The notes under the pieces: generated by a model
What the model saw: the letters and a program-made list of their open reading frames with translations, nothing else
What the model was told of the DNA's origin: nothing
Databases searched by the model: none
In this document: in pieces, positions 33,455 to 42,520 of the stretch
Numbering within the stretch: the first letter of the stretch is position 1
Layout: every line of letters begins with the position of its first letter
Translations under genes and position numbers: made by a program
NCBI RefSeq assembly: GCF_900172255.1
Contig: NZ_FWFU01000002.1
Location: 124,001 to 188,000, forward strand
Origin: Roseovarius halotolerans
GTDB taxonomy: Bacteria; Pseudomonadota; Alphaproteobacteria; Rhodobacterales; Rhodobacteraceae
Reading direction: 5' to 3'
Length of the DNA stretch: 64,000 nt

Positions 33455-34743
33455 GCCACAGCCTCCAGCAACATCGCGCCGCCCAGTCCGCCGCCGATAC
33501 ATTCGGTTGCCACGCCGGTCCCTGCCCCGCGCCGTTTCATGGCATTGGCAAGGTGCAGCACGATACGGTTGCCGCTGGTGCCGACCGGATGGCCCAGCGA
33601 GATCGCGCCGCCATCGACGTTGAGCCGGTCACGGTCGATCAGGCCGAAAGCCTGATCGAGGCCCAGAACATCGCGGCAGAAGCCGGGGTCGTCCCATGCC
33701 GCGATACAGGACAGGACCTGAGCGGCAAATGCCTCGTTCAGCTCCCAGAGGCCGACGCTGTCAAGGTCCAGGCCGTTGCGCGTCACCAGGGGCGTGGCCG
33801 ACAGGACCGGGCCGAGCCCCATGACCGAGGGGTCCAGCCCCGCCCATTCGCTGTCGACGATCCGCGCCAGCGGTTTCAGGTCGTGTTCCTCGACCGCGGC
33901 CTCGGAGGCGACGATCACCCAGGACGCCCCGTCGGTGATCTGGCTGGAATTGCCGGGCGTGACCTTGCCATAGGGTTTCTCGAAGGCGGGTGAGAGTTTC
34001 GCCAGCGATGTCATGTTGTTGTCGGGGCGCACACCGTCGTCGTGGTCATAGGCGCGGCCTTCGTCGCTGTCGAAAGCGGTCATGACCTCATCGGCAAGCC
34101 AGCCTTCCTTTTGCGCATGGGCAAGCCGGTGGTGGCTGTCCATCGCATAGGCATCCGCCGTTTCGCGTTCGATGCCGAAACGATGCGCCAGCACCTCGGC
34201 GGTTTGGCCCATGTTGAGCGATGTGATCGGGTCGGTCAGACCGCGCTCGAGGCCGATCACCGGCTTGAAGAATTCGGGCCGCAGCCCGGTCATCGCGCGC
34301 GCCTGTTCCACCGGGCCCTTGGCGCCGTTCATCTCGCCGAACCACTCGACCGCGCTTTGGCGCAATACCAGCGGCGCATGGCTGAGGGCCTCGGCACCAC
34401 CGGCCAGCACGAGATCGTGCGTGCCCTCGCGGATATAGCGGAAGGCCGTATCGATGGATTGCATTCCCGAGCCGCAGTTGATCTGCGTGGTGAAGGCGAC
34501 CATCTGCTCGCCCATCCCGAGGCGCAGCGCCGCGACGCGCGCGGGGTTCATCTCGTCGGCGATCACGTTGACGCAGCCCAGGATGACCAGATCGAAGGCA
34601 GTCTTGTCGAAGGGCTGGCGCATCAGCAGCGGCCGCCCGCACTGAACCGCCAGATCGACCGGGGTGAAGGGGCCAGGCCCGCCACGCGCCTTCAGGAAAG
34701 GTGTTCTGGCGCCATCGACAAGATAGACCGGACGTTCCGTCAT
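33451..34743 (-). CDS. Acetyl-CoA C-acyltransferase (thiolase, FadA/FadI type)
   Basis: A 430-residue thiolase. The acylated Cys is in QINCGSGMQS, the catalytic His in GHPVGTSGNR, and the second Cys in CIGGGLGGAM. Its length agrees with the FadI-type subunit that partners a FadJ-type protein. Overlaps the acyl-CoA dehydrogenase gene upstream and the fadB-type gene downstream by 4 bases each. It would complete each round of beta-oxidation by releasing acetyl-CoA. Confidence 0.93.
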   Translation of the reverse strand: MTERPVYLVDGARTPFLKARGGPGPFTPVDLAVQCGRPLLMRQPFDKTAFDLVILGCVNVIADEMNPARVAALRLGMGEQMVAFTTQINCGSGMQSIDTAFRYIREGTHDLVLAGGAEALSHAPLVLRQSAVEWFGEMNGAKGPVEQARAMTGLRPEFFKPVIGLERGLTDPITSLNMGQTAEVLAHRFGIERETADAYAMDSHHRLAHAQKEGWLADEVMTAFDSDEGRAYDHDDGVRPDNNMTSLAKLSPAFEKPYGKVTPGNSSQITDGASWVIVASEAAVEEHDLKPLARIVDSEWAGLDPSVMGLGPVLSATPLVTRNGLDLDSVGLWELNEAFAAQVLSCIAAWDDPGFCRDVLGLDQAFGLIDRDRLNVDGGAISLGHPVGTSGNRIVLHLANAMKRRGAGTGVATECIGGGLGGAMLLEAVA

Positions 34744-36980
34744 TCCGCAGCCCTCGCAGCCGGTTTGCGCAGGCCGGGGAACAGCTTGGACAATGCCTCG
34801 GGCGTGTAGTCATCGACCGCCACAACCTCGGCCACCAACGCATCCATTTCGTTCAATCGGGTGATATCCGCGTCGCTCAGCACGCCGGCTTCATGCGCCT
34901 CTTGGGGTGTCTTGCCGAGATCGCGCAGCTTTTTCATCAGCGGCGCGGCCCCGGTCACCGCCGCGTAGCAGCGATTGAGCAATTCGATCCCCTCGGAATG
35001 GCAACCCTCGAAGATGTGCCCAACAATGCGGTCGCGGCTTTCGGAGGGGGTATAGATCAGGTCGGAGCACTCTTCGGTCAGCCTGTCGTCGGGCAGGGCC
35101 GGAGCACGACCGGCCAGCGTGAAGAAGCGCAGGACCCAAGCGGCCCAACGGGCCGGGAAGTTCGCCAGAACGCCATCCATCGCTTCATGGATCGCGCGGA
35201 ACCCGCGCGCGGCGGCAAAGCGCACCACCGGCAGATCCGCCTCCTGGCGCCCCTCGTCCTCCCAGCGTTTCAACGTGGCCGAGAGGATATACATCTCGGA
35301 GAGGATATCGCCCATCCTGCCCGAGATCATTTCCTTGCGCTTGAGTGCGCCGCCCATCGTCAGAAAAGCGAAATCCGCGGTCAGGGCATAGGCTGCCGAC
35401 CAGCGCGAAAGCTGCCGGTAGATCGGCGCGAGCGGTCCGGCATTCGCTGGTGCGGGGGCAAAACGCCCGCCGGTCCAGGCGCGGCCCCAGGCACGGAAAA
35501 AGGTGCGCGTGGTATGGCCGATATGCGCCCAGAGGCTTTCATCGAAACGACGCAGCGATTCTTCGTCATCGGCGATCCCGAGCGCCTGGATGTTGTCCAG
35601 CATATGAGGATGCGCGCGGATCGAGCCCTGACCGAAGATGATCAGGCTGCGCGTCACGATATTGGCGCCCTCCACGGTGATGCCGATGGGCACCGCGCGA
35701 TAGAAGGGCAGCAGGTAATTCGACGGCCCGTCGATCACCGCCTTGCCCGAATGGACATCCATCGCATCGTTCAGGGCATCACGCATGCGGAAGGTCGCGT
35801 GGGTCTTCATGATCGCCGAGATCACCGAGAGCGCGCGGCCTTCGTCGAGGCCCGCGCAGGTCAGGTTGCGCGCCGCGTCCATCGCATAGGCATCCGCCGC
35901 CAGACGCCCCAGCCGCGCCTGTATGCCGCCGAACTTGCCGATGGGCAGGTTGAATTGCTGGCGGATGCGCGCATAGGCCCCTGTGGTATGGGCCGAAAGC
36001 GCAATGGCCGCGCAACCCATCGAGGGCAGGGAAATGCCCCGACCGGCGGCGAGCGCGCTCATCAGCATGGTCCAGCCATGACCGGCGCAATCCTGCCCGC
36101 CGATGATATTGTCGAGAGGGATGAACACGTCTTCGCCCGTGGTCGGGCCGTTCATGAACATGGTTGAGGACGGCAGGTGGCGGCGACCGGTCTCGACCCC
36201 TTCGAGGTCGGTCGGGACCAGCGCGCAGGTAATGCCGATATCCTCGTCGCCGCCCAGAAGCCTATCGGGATCGCGCATCTTGAAGGCCAGCCCCAGCACC
36301 GTGCAGACCGGCGCCAGAGTGATGTATCGCTTGGACCAGTTCAGACGGATGCCCAGCACCTCCTCGCCGTTCCACTCGCCCTTGCATACGATGCCCTCAT
36401 CCGCCATCGCCGAGGCATCGGACCCGGCTTCGGCGCTGGTCAGGCCGAAAGCGGGCAGTTCATCGCCCCTGGCCAGCCGGGGCAGCCAGTGGTCCTTCTG
36501 CGCTTCGGTCCCGAACTGCATGAGCAGCTCGCCCGGCCCCAGCGAGTTGGGGACCATCACGGTGACCGCCACCGCGACCGAGCGTGTGGACAGGAAACGC
36601 ACCACGACCGAATGGGCATAGGCCGAAAAGCCCAGACCGCCATAGGCCTCGGGAATGATCATCCCGAAGAAGCGGTTGACGCGCAGGAAGTCCCAGACCT
36701 CGGGCGGCAGGTCCGCGTCTTCCTGATTGATCTTCCAATCGTCGATCATGGCGCAGAGTTCGCGGCATGGCCCGTCGATGAAGGCCTGTTCCGCCGCGCT
36801 CAGCTCCGGTGCCTTGACGCTTTGCAGTTTCGACCAGTCGGGATTGCCGGAGAACAGCTCGCCCTCCCACCAGACATCGCCGGCTTCGAGCGCCTCGCGT
36901 TCCGTATCCGAGAGCGATGGCAGCGCCTTGCGCGCCCATCCGTGAATCGGTTTGGTCAGTTTCTGACGTAGGGTTCCCAT
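34740..36980 (-). CDS. Acyl-CoA dehydrogenase (FadE-like, long form)
   Basis: A 746-residue acyl-CoA dehydrogenase. The FAD-linked core is recognisable in FFGMIIPEAYGGLGFSAYAHS, FGLTSAEAGSDASAM and GAYARIRQQFNLPIGKFGG, and a C-terminal extension of about 250 residues matches the DUF1974-type FadE subgroup. First gene of the leftward operon that continues with thiolase, hydratase/dehydrogenase and acyl-CoA hydrolase. It catalyses the first oxidation of fatty acyl-CoA. It diverges from the P450 gene over 213 bases. Confidence 0.92.
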   Translation of the reverse strand: MGTLRQKLTKPIHGWARKALPSLSDTEREALEAGDVWWEGELFSGNPDWSKLQSVKAPELSAAEQAFIDGPCRELCAMIDDWKINQEDADLPPEVWDFLRVNRFFGMIIPEAYGGLGFSAYAHSVVVRFLSTRSVAVAVTVMVPNSLGPGELLMQFGTEAQKDHWLPRLARGDELPAFGLTSAEAGSDASAMADEGIVCKGEWNGEEVLGIRLNWSKRYITLAPVCTVLGLAFKMRDPDRLLGGDEDIGITCALVPTDLEGVETGRRHLPSSTMFMNGPTTGEDVFIPLDNIIGGQDCAGHGWTMLMSALAAGRGISLPSMGCAAIALSAHTTGAYARIRQQFNLPIGKFGGIQARLGRLAADAYAMDAARNLTCAGLDEGRALSVISAIMKTHATFRMRDALNDAMDVHSGKAVIDGPSNYLLPFYRAVPIGITVEGANIVTRSLIIFGQGSIRAHPHMLDNIQALGIADDEESLRRFDESLWAHIGHTTRTFFRAWGRAWTGGRFAPAPANAGPLAPIYRQLSRWSAAYALTADFAFLTMGGALKRKEMISGRMGDILSEMYILSATLKRWEDEGRQEADLPVVRFAAARGFRAIHEAMDGVLANFPARWAAWVLRFFTLAGRAPALPDDRLTEECSDLIYTPSESRDRIVGHIFEGCHSEGIELLNRCYAAVTGAAPLMKKLRDLGKTPQEAHEAGVLSDADITRLNEMDALVAEVVAVDDYTPEALSKLFPGLRKPAARAAE

Positions 36981-37193
36981 GACCCTTCAACGAATAAATG
37001 CCGCGTTGGTTCCGCACGCGATGCCGGACCCGTTGCCACAATGTGGACATAATGCGAAGAATCGTAGATCGTTCGACAATCCGAGTTCACGACAAGTTTC
37101 ATTTTTAAATCCATGCGATTCCGGGCTCTTGCCACGTCGGACACGACGCGGGCGATGAGCATCAAGTGCTTTCAGACGCGAGGAATGACCCCA

Positions 37194-38570
37194 ATGGCAT
37201 CAAGCACCCTGCCGAAAATGGAATATCGCGAGGACCATTGCCGGGACATCCCGGTTGCGGCGCCCCTGGCCACGAAAGACATCGGATTGATCGATTTCGC
37301 GCGCAAGGCCGGGAAGAACATCTTTTCGGTCATCCCTGACGAGACGCGAACACAGAGTTACCTGCGCGGCCCCGCCAATATCCACTATGTATGTGAGCCA
37401 GACATGATCACCGAGCTTCTGGCCGGGGTCGGGCGCAGTTTTCCAAAATCCCAGTTCACGCGAAATGTCATCGGCCCCGCCGTGGGCAACGGGATGATCC
37501 TGTCGGAGGGTGAGAAATGGCGGGAACAAAGACACCGCTATGCGCCGATCTTCGCGGCGCGAAACCTGCCCATCCTGACGGCGCATTTCGCGGAAACCGG
37601 CGAGGAGCTGGCAGCGTTCCTGAGGATGGCCGAAGGCGAAGTCGATGTCGCCGATTCAGCGCAGGAAGCGACGCTGATGAATATATCGCGGGTCATGTTC
37701 TCGGGAACGGAGTCGGTCAGCAAACGGGAAATCCGCGACGGGATGCGCCGGTTCAACGATTACATCAGCTACATGTCGCTGTTCGACCTGATGGGCCTGC
37801 CGAAATGGGTGCCGCGGTGGAAATGGCTGCGCAGCAAGCAGGTCATCGCGGATGTCAGGCAGCTTACGCATAACGTGATCGAAAACCGCAGGGCCGAGCG
37901 GAACGAGGAACCTCAGGATTTCCTGGACCTGCTGATCGAGGCGCTGGAAACCGACCGCGAGGATATCGACACAACGGTCGACAACCTGCTGACATTCGTC
38001 GCCGCCGGTTACGAAACGTCTGCGAATACGATCGCCTGGGCGCTGTATCTCATGGCGATGTTTCCGGACACGCAGGAGAGACTGCGGCGCGAGGTCATGG
38101 AGGCCTGCCCGACCGGTCCCATCACCTTTGAGACCTTGCCGCAGATGCCGCGGTTGCTGGCGCATATTCGCGAGACGCTGCGCCTTTACCCCTCCGGTGC
38201 CCTGTTTGCACGCGACGCGACGCATGAGACCGAAATCGGCGGCGTGACCTTCCGCAAGGGAGATGTCATCATGTTTCCGGTCTATTCCCTGCATCGCAAC
38301 ACCCTGCTTTGGAACGCGGCCGACGAATACGACCCCGAGCGTTTTCTCGGGAAACGATACGGTCGCGGGCAATACATGCCGTTCGGAGCCGGGCCGCGGA
38401 TCTGCATCGGAGCCCAATATGCCGAGACCGAGATCATGGTGCTGGTCGCTTCGATCCTGAGACAGGTGTCGCTGGGATTGACCGACCATCCCATTCCCGA
38501 ACCCACGCTTACCTTCACGATGCGCCCGAGCGGGCCTATCATCCTGAAAGCCAGACCGCTCGACGCGTAA
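37194..38570 (+). CDS. Cytochrome P450
   Basis: A 458-residue soluble P450. The I-helix oxygen-binding motif is AAGYET at 270-275, the ExxR pair is ETLR at 327-330, and the heme loop is FGAGPRICIG with Cys404 as the thiolate ligand. ATG 37194 is preceded by GAGGAA at a good distance, so I prefer it to the earlier ATG at 37113. Being divergent from a fatty-acid beta-oxidation operon suggests a fatty-acid or other lipid hydroxylase, but the substrate is not visible. No ferredoxin or reductase gene is adjacent, so electrons must come from elsewhere. Confidence 0.9.
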   Translation: MASSTLPKMEYREDHCRDIPVAAPLATKDIGLIDFARKAGKNIFSVIPDETRTQSYLRGPANIHYVCEPDMITELLAGVGRSFPKSQFTRNVIGPAVGNGMILSEGEKWREQRHRYAPIFAARNLPILTAHFAETGEELAAFLRMAEGEVDVADSAQEATLMNISRVMFSGTESVSKREIRDGMRRFNDYISYMSLFDLMGLPKWVPRWKWLRSKQVIADVRQLTHNVIENRRAERNEEPQDFLDLLIEALETDREDIDTTVDNLLTFVAAGYETSANTIAWALYLMAMFPDTQERLRREVMEACPTGPITFETLPQMPRLLAHIRETLRLYPSGALFARDATHETEIGGVTFRKGDVIMFPVYSLHRNTLLWNAADEYDPERFLGKRYGRGQYMPFGAGPRICIGAQYAETEIMVLVASILRQVSLGLTDHPIPEPTLTFTMRPSGPIILKARPLDA

Positions 38571-38749
38571 GGCCCGGCGCAAGCGCCGCCGTGACCGGAT
38601 CGTGTCATTTCCGGCGCAAAACCGCCATGTTGTCGCCTCTTTGAGAAAATACGCCTCGTCAAAGGACACGCCTGTCGCGCCGGGCGTTCAAGTGCCGCGA
38701 TTCAGATTGCCGGCCATTTCAAACCTATAGCTTTTGATGAGGTGACATT

Positions 38750-39247
38750 ATGGCGGCAAACCTGTTCGTCAAAGCCACTTACACGGCAGACGCCGACGTC
38801 CTGTTCAAGTGCGCCAGCGATTTTTCCGACCTTCTTCACGCCACCCGCAAGATATCGAAATATCGCGGCCTGCCCCCCGTTCCAATGGTGGAAGGCGCGC
38901 AATATGCGACCGATATCCGGCTGTTCGGGCTGATCGGGTGCAGGAATTACCAGATCCGCGTGGATCGTATCTGCAAGCATTCGCGCCTTCTGGAGACCGT
39001 CGAGTTCTGCGACCGCATCCGCAGTTGGCGGCACCGTCTGCAGGTTCATTCGACTGCGACGGGTTCGGTCTGGGTCGATCACGTCATCATTGATGCCGGC
39101 ATCATGACGCCGATCGTGGCACGATATGCCCGCTTCATGTACCGGCACCGGCACAAGGCGCGCAATGGCACCTGTATCGAAACCTCGCTGACCAGATCGA
39201 CGCGGATGGTGGGCGCAGAACTGCCCATGTTCAACCCCGCCGACTGA
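38750..39247 (+). CDS. SRPBCC-like hypothetical protein
   Basis: A 165-residue soluble protein with the pattern of a small ligand-binding START/polyketide-cyclase fold: an opening strand FVKATYTADADVLFKCASDF, a central curved sheet, and a long C-terminal helix. The assignment is by overall resemblance only. GAGGTG lies 7-8 bases before the ATG. It follows the P450 gene by 179 bases on the same strand and may belong to the same transcription unit; a lipid-binding role would fit, but this is inference. Confidence 0.6.
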   Translation: MAANLFVKATYTADADVLFKCASDFSDLLHATRKISKYRGLPPVPMVEGAQYATDIRLFGLIGCRNYQIRVDRICKHSRLLETVEFCDRIRSWRHRLQVHSTATGSVWVDHVIIDAGIMTPIVARYARFMYRHRHKARNGTCIETSLTRSTRMVGAELPMFNPAD

Positions 39248-39329
39248 GACCGGCCACCGCCAGGGGCCTTAACCGGGATGACGCCGCCGCGATGCGCGCG
39301 CGACCCATGCGAGGCACGCGGCGGACATG

Positions 39330-39360
39330 AAAACGGCGCGGTCTTGGCCCGCGCCGTTCC
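39330..39360 (-). terminator. Terminator of the cytochrome c peroxidase gene
   Basis: AACGGCGCG at 39332-39340 pairs with CGCGCCGTT at 39350-39358. Read on the minus strand the stem is followed by TTTC, 20 bases past the peroxidase stop. It may also serve the rightward SRPBCC gene. Confidence 0.7.
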
Positions 39361-39380
39361 CGTTTCCCTGGTGTCCGCGA

Positions 39381-40433
39381 TCAGTTCGGAACCACCTCGC
39401 CCGTGGGGCGCGGGGTTGTCGCGGTTTCAGCCGGAAGGATCGGATAGGTCACTTCGGGCATCTTGCCAGAGAGCGCGCCAAGGAAGGCCACGATATCATC
39501 GACCTCGGGCTCGGTCAGTTCGGTGCCGAGCTGAGACGTCCCCATGATCGCCACGGCAACCCGCAGATCCCAGACCTTGCCGGAATGGAAGTAGGGGGCG
39601 GTCTGGTCGATATTGCGCAGCGGTGCGGCGCGGAACACATAGGAGTCATCCGCCGTCGCGGTCACTTGGAAGCGGCCCTTGTCGTCGGGCGGCAGCACAT
39701 CGGCGCCCGGCTTCTCGATCAGGCCGAAGGGGAAGTAGCCCGTGCCGCCGAGATTGACGCCGTTGTGGCAAGAGGCGCAGCCCTTGTCCATGAACAGGCC
39801 GAGCCCGGCCTTCTGCTGATCGGTGAGCGCATTGTCGTCGCCATTGAGAAAGGCGTCGAAGGGCGCAGGCGTGATCAGCGTGGCTTCGAATGCCTCGATC
39901 GCCTTGGCGAAATTGTCGAAGGTGACGGGATCCGCCTCGTCGGGGAAGGACGCCTTGAACCAATCCTGATACTGCGGCATGGAATTCAGCGTGGCGAGCA
40001 CGTTGTCGGGGGTGTTGGCCATTTCGACACCGGCCTGGACCGGACCTTTGGCCTGTTCGGCAAGGTCGGCGGCGCGACCGTCCCAGAACTGCGCCTCGTT
40101 GAACACCGCGTTCAGCACGGTGGGCGAGTTGCGCGGGCCCTTCTGCCAGCCATGCCCGATCGAGGTGGGCATGTTGTCATCGCCGCCGGTACCCAGGTTG
40201 TGACAGGAGTTGCACGAGAACACCCCTGAAGCCGACATGCGCGGGTCGAAGAACAGCGCCTTGCCCAGGTCGATCTTTTCCTGGGTGATGACGTTCTCGT
40301 TGAGAGCGGGCACGGTCGAGGGCAATGCCGCGAACATCTCGAGCGCGTTGTCACGCAGCTCGGATGCCTGTGCGACAGACGTGAGCGCCATGACCGAAAC
40401 GGTCCCAAGCGCAAAGTTTCGTAATAATGACAT
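39381..40433 (-). CDS. Di-heme cytochrome c peroxidase
   Basis: A 350-residue periplasmic protein that reduces hydrogen peroxide with electrons from cytochrome c. Residues 1-24 are a Sec signal ending in AQAS. The two heme sites are CNSCH (74-78, peroxidatic) and CASCH (219-223, electron-transfer), with the expected spacing for bacterial CcpA. FFDPRMSASG and NSPTVLNAVFNEAQFWDGRA are standard family blocks. ATG 40433 starts the signal peptide. A perfect FnrL-type box lies 73 bases upstream, so low-oxygen induction is likely. Confidence 0.92.
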   Translation of the reverse strand: MSLLRNFALGTVSVMALTSVAQASELRDNALEMFAALPSTVPALNENVITQEKIDLGKALFFDPRMSASGVFSCNSCHNLGTGGDDNMPTSIGHGWQKGPRNSPTVLNAVFNEAQFWDGRAADLAEQAKGPVQAGVEMANTPDNVLATLNSMPQYQDWFKASFPDEADPVTFDNFAKAIEAFEATLITPAPFDAFLNGDDNALTDQQKAGLGLFMDKGCASCHNGVNLGGTGYFPFGLIEKPGADVLPPDDKGRFQVTATADDSYVFRAAPLRNIDQTAPYFHSGKVWDLRVAVAIMGTSQLGTELTEPEVDDIVAFLGALSGKMPEVTYPILPAETATTPRPTGEVVPN

Positions 40434-40735
40434 TGATTCCTCCAGAACCTCAGGTGGCATCCGCGCGTCTAGAATCATTCTAATCCAATCGGGCTTCACA
40501 CGGCGTTGACGCAAATCAAGTAAATGCACGGCATTCGAGTGATCGGGGGTTCACGGGCCGGCCAGGGCGCGAAACATCCTTCTCCTTGGCCGAGGATCGG
40601 TGGCACGGATGCCTCTTTTCACGAAAACGTCCAACTCAGCCTTGAATCCCGCCATAATGCGGGGCTAAGGCCCTTTTAAACCCGCGCCGCCAGCGGCAGC
40701 GCACCCATTTCGCGAAGCAGCATCCGAGAGTACCG
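40434..40735. other. Divergent intergenic region between peroxidase and sat-cysC
   Basis: No gene is supported. It holds the FnrL box at 40506-40519 for the peroxidase and presumably the sat-cysC promoter near 40650-40700, where an AT-rich TTTTAAA occurs. I see no riboswitch-like structure. Confidence 0.5.
40506..40519. promoter_or_regulatory. FnrL/FNR box TTGACGCAAATCAA
   Basis: A full match to TTGAY-N4-RTCAA, 73 bases upstream of the di-heme peroxidase start. In related bacteria, peroxidase genes of this type are induced by FnrL under oxygen limitation, so this is probably the activator site of the leftward gene. Confidence 0.7.
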
Positions 40736-42448
40736 ATGACCCAGCAAAACCTGGCCCCCATTTCCGAGTTGTACGTATCTTATGAATCCGCCCAGAAGCT
40801 GAAGGTCGAAGCCGGCGACCTGATCAGCTGGGATCTGACGCCGCGCCAGATCTGCGATCTGGAACTCTTGATGAATGGCGGGTTCAACCCGCTCAAGGGG
40901 TTCATGAGCGAAGCCGATTACGATGGTGTCGTCGAGAATATGCGCCTGGCGGATGGGTCGCTCTGGCCGATGCCGATCACGCTCGACGTCTCGGAGAGCT
41001 TTGCCGAGGGGCTGGAGCTGGGGCAGGATATCGCCCTGCGCGACCAGGAAGGCGTGATCCTGGCCACGATGACGGTCACCGACCGCTGGACCCCGGACAA
41101 AGCGCGCGAGGCCGAAAAGGTGTTTGGTGCGGACGACGAGGCGCATCCGGCGGTGAACTACCTGCATCACAGCGCGGGCAATGTTTATCTGGGCGGGCCG
41201 GTCACCGGCATCCAGCAGCCGGTGCATTACGATTTCCGCGGCCGCCGCGACACGCCAAATGAACTGCGCGCGCTGTTCCGCAAGCTGGGCTGGCGCAAGG
41301 TCGTCGCTTTCCAGACCCGCAACCCGCTGCATCGCGCCCACCAGGAACTCACCTTCCGCGCCGCCAAGGAAGCGGAAGCCAACCTGCTGATCCATCCGGT
41401 CGTCGGCATGACCAAGCCGGGCGACGTGGATCACTTTACCCGCGTGCGCTGTTACGAGGCGGTGCTGGACAAATACCCCGGATCGACCACCACGATGAGC
41501 CTGCTGAACTTGGCAATGCGCATGGCCGGTCCGCGCGAGGCGGTCTGGCACGGGCTGATCCGCAAGAACCACGGCTGCACCCATTTCATCGTCGGACGCG
41601 ACCATGCCGGCCCCGGCAAGAACAGCGCGGGCGAGGATTTCTATGGCCCCTATGATGCCCAGGACCTGTTCCGGCAGCATCAGGAGGAAATGGGAATCGA
41701 GATGGTCGATTTCAAACACATGGTCTTTGTGCAGGAACGCGCCCAATACGAGGCCATCGACGAGATCGAGGACCGCGACAATGTCACGATCCTGAACATC
41801 TCGGGGACGGAGCTGCGCCGCCGCCTGCGCGAGGGGCTGGAGATTCCGGAATGGTTCTCGTTCCCGGAAGTGGTGAGCGAACTGCGCCACCGCTATCCGC
41901 CCCGTAGCCAGCAAGGGTTTACCGTGTTCTTCACCGGTTTCTCGGGCAGCGGCAAATCCACGATCGCCAACGCGCTTCTGACCAAGCTGATGGAGATGGG
42001 CGGGCGGCCGGTGACGCTTCTGGATGGCGATATCGTGCGCAAGAACCTGAGTTCCGAGCTGGGCTTCTCGAAGGAGCATCGCGACCTCAACATCCGCCGG
42101 ATCGGATATGTGGCGAGCGAGATCACCAAGAATGGCGGGATCGCCATCTGCGCACCTATCGCGCCCTATGCCGCGACCCGGCGCGCTGTGCGCGAGGATG
42201 TCGAGCAATACGGTGCCTTTGTCGAAGTGCATGTCGCCACCAGCCTCGAGGAATGCGAACGCCGCGACCGCAAGGGCCTCTACAAGCTGGCGCGCGAGGG
42301 CAAGATCAAGGAATTCACGGGGATTTCGGACCCTTACGATGTGCCCCAGGATCCCGAGCTGCGCGTCGAGACCGAGAATGTCGAGGTCGACAACTGCGCC
42401 CATCAGGTGATCCTGAAGCTGGAACAGATGGGCCTGATCGCGGGCTGA
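40736..42448 (+). CDS. Bifunctional sulfate adenylyltransferase/adenylylsulfate kinase
   Basis: A 570-residue fusion. The N-terminal ATP sulfurylase (about 1-390) has QTRNPLHRAHQE and GRDHAGPGKN, which bind ATP and sulfate; the C-terminal APS kinase has the P-loop GFSGSGKST at about 401-409 and LLDGDIVRKNLSSELGFSKEHRD. The protein activates sulfate to APS and then PAPS for reductive sulfur assimilation or sulfation. This domain order is common in Rhodobacteraceae. The usual cys reductase genes are not adjacent. Confidence 0.94.
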   Translation: MTQQNLAPISELYVSYESAQKLKVEAGDLISWDLTPRQICDLELLMNGGFNPLKGFMSEADYDGVVENMRLADGSLWPMPITLDVSESFAEGLELGQDIALRDQEGVILATMTVTDRWTPDKAREAEKVFGADDEAHPAVNYLHHSAGNVYLGGPVTGIQQPVHYDFRGRRDTPNELRALFRKLGWRKVVAFQTRNPLHRAHQELTFRAAKEAEANLLIHPVVGMTKPGDVDHFTRVRCYEAVLDKYPGSTTTMSLLNLAMRMAGPREAVWHGLIRKNHGCTHFIVGRDHAGPGKNSAGEDFYGPYDAQDLFRQHQEEMGIEMVDFKHMVFVQERAQYEAIDEIEDRDNVTILNISGTELRRRLREGLEIPEWFSFPEVVSELRHRYPPRSQQGFTVFFTGFSGSGKSTIANALLTKLMEMGGRPVTLLDGDIVRKNLSSELGFSKEHRDLNIRRIGYVASEITKNGGIAICAPIAPYAATRRAVREDVEQYGAFVEVHVATSLEECERRDRKGLYKLAREGKIKEFTGISDPYDVPQDPELRVETENVEVDNCAHQVILKLEQMGLIAG

Positions 42449-42475
42449 AGCGCGCCGGTCACGCGTTCTGAAAAC

Positions 42476-42505
42476 ACGGGCCGTCCCTGCCGGGGCGGCC
42501 CGTTT
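42476..42505. terminator. Hairpin between sat-cysC and threonine dehydratase
   Basis: ACGGGCCG pairs with CGGCCCGT around a GC-rich loop, followed by TT. It sits in the 72-base gap between two converging genes and probably stops transcription from both sides. Confidence 0.7.
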
Positions 42506-42520
42506 CGCGTTCTGCGCAGG

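Noticed and set aside
40676..42403. Long minus-strand open frame opposite sat-cysC
   Set aside because: No motif, composition of a reverse-strand shadow, and it covers a well-defined fusion enzyme gene.
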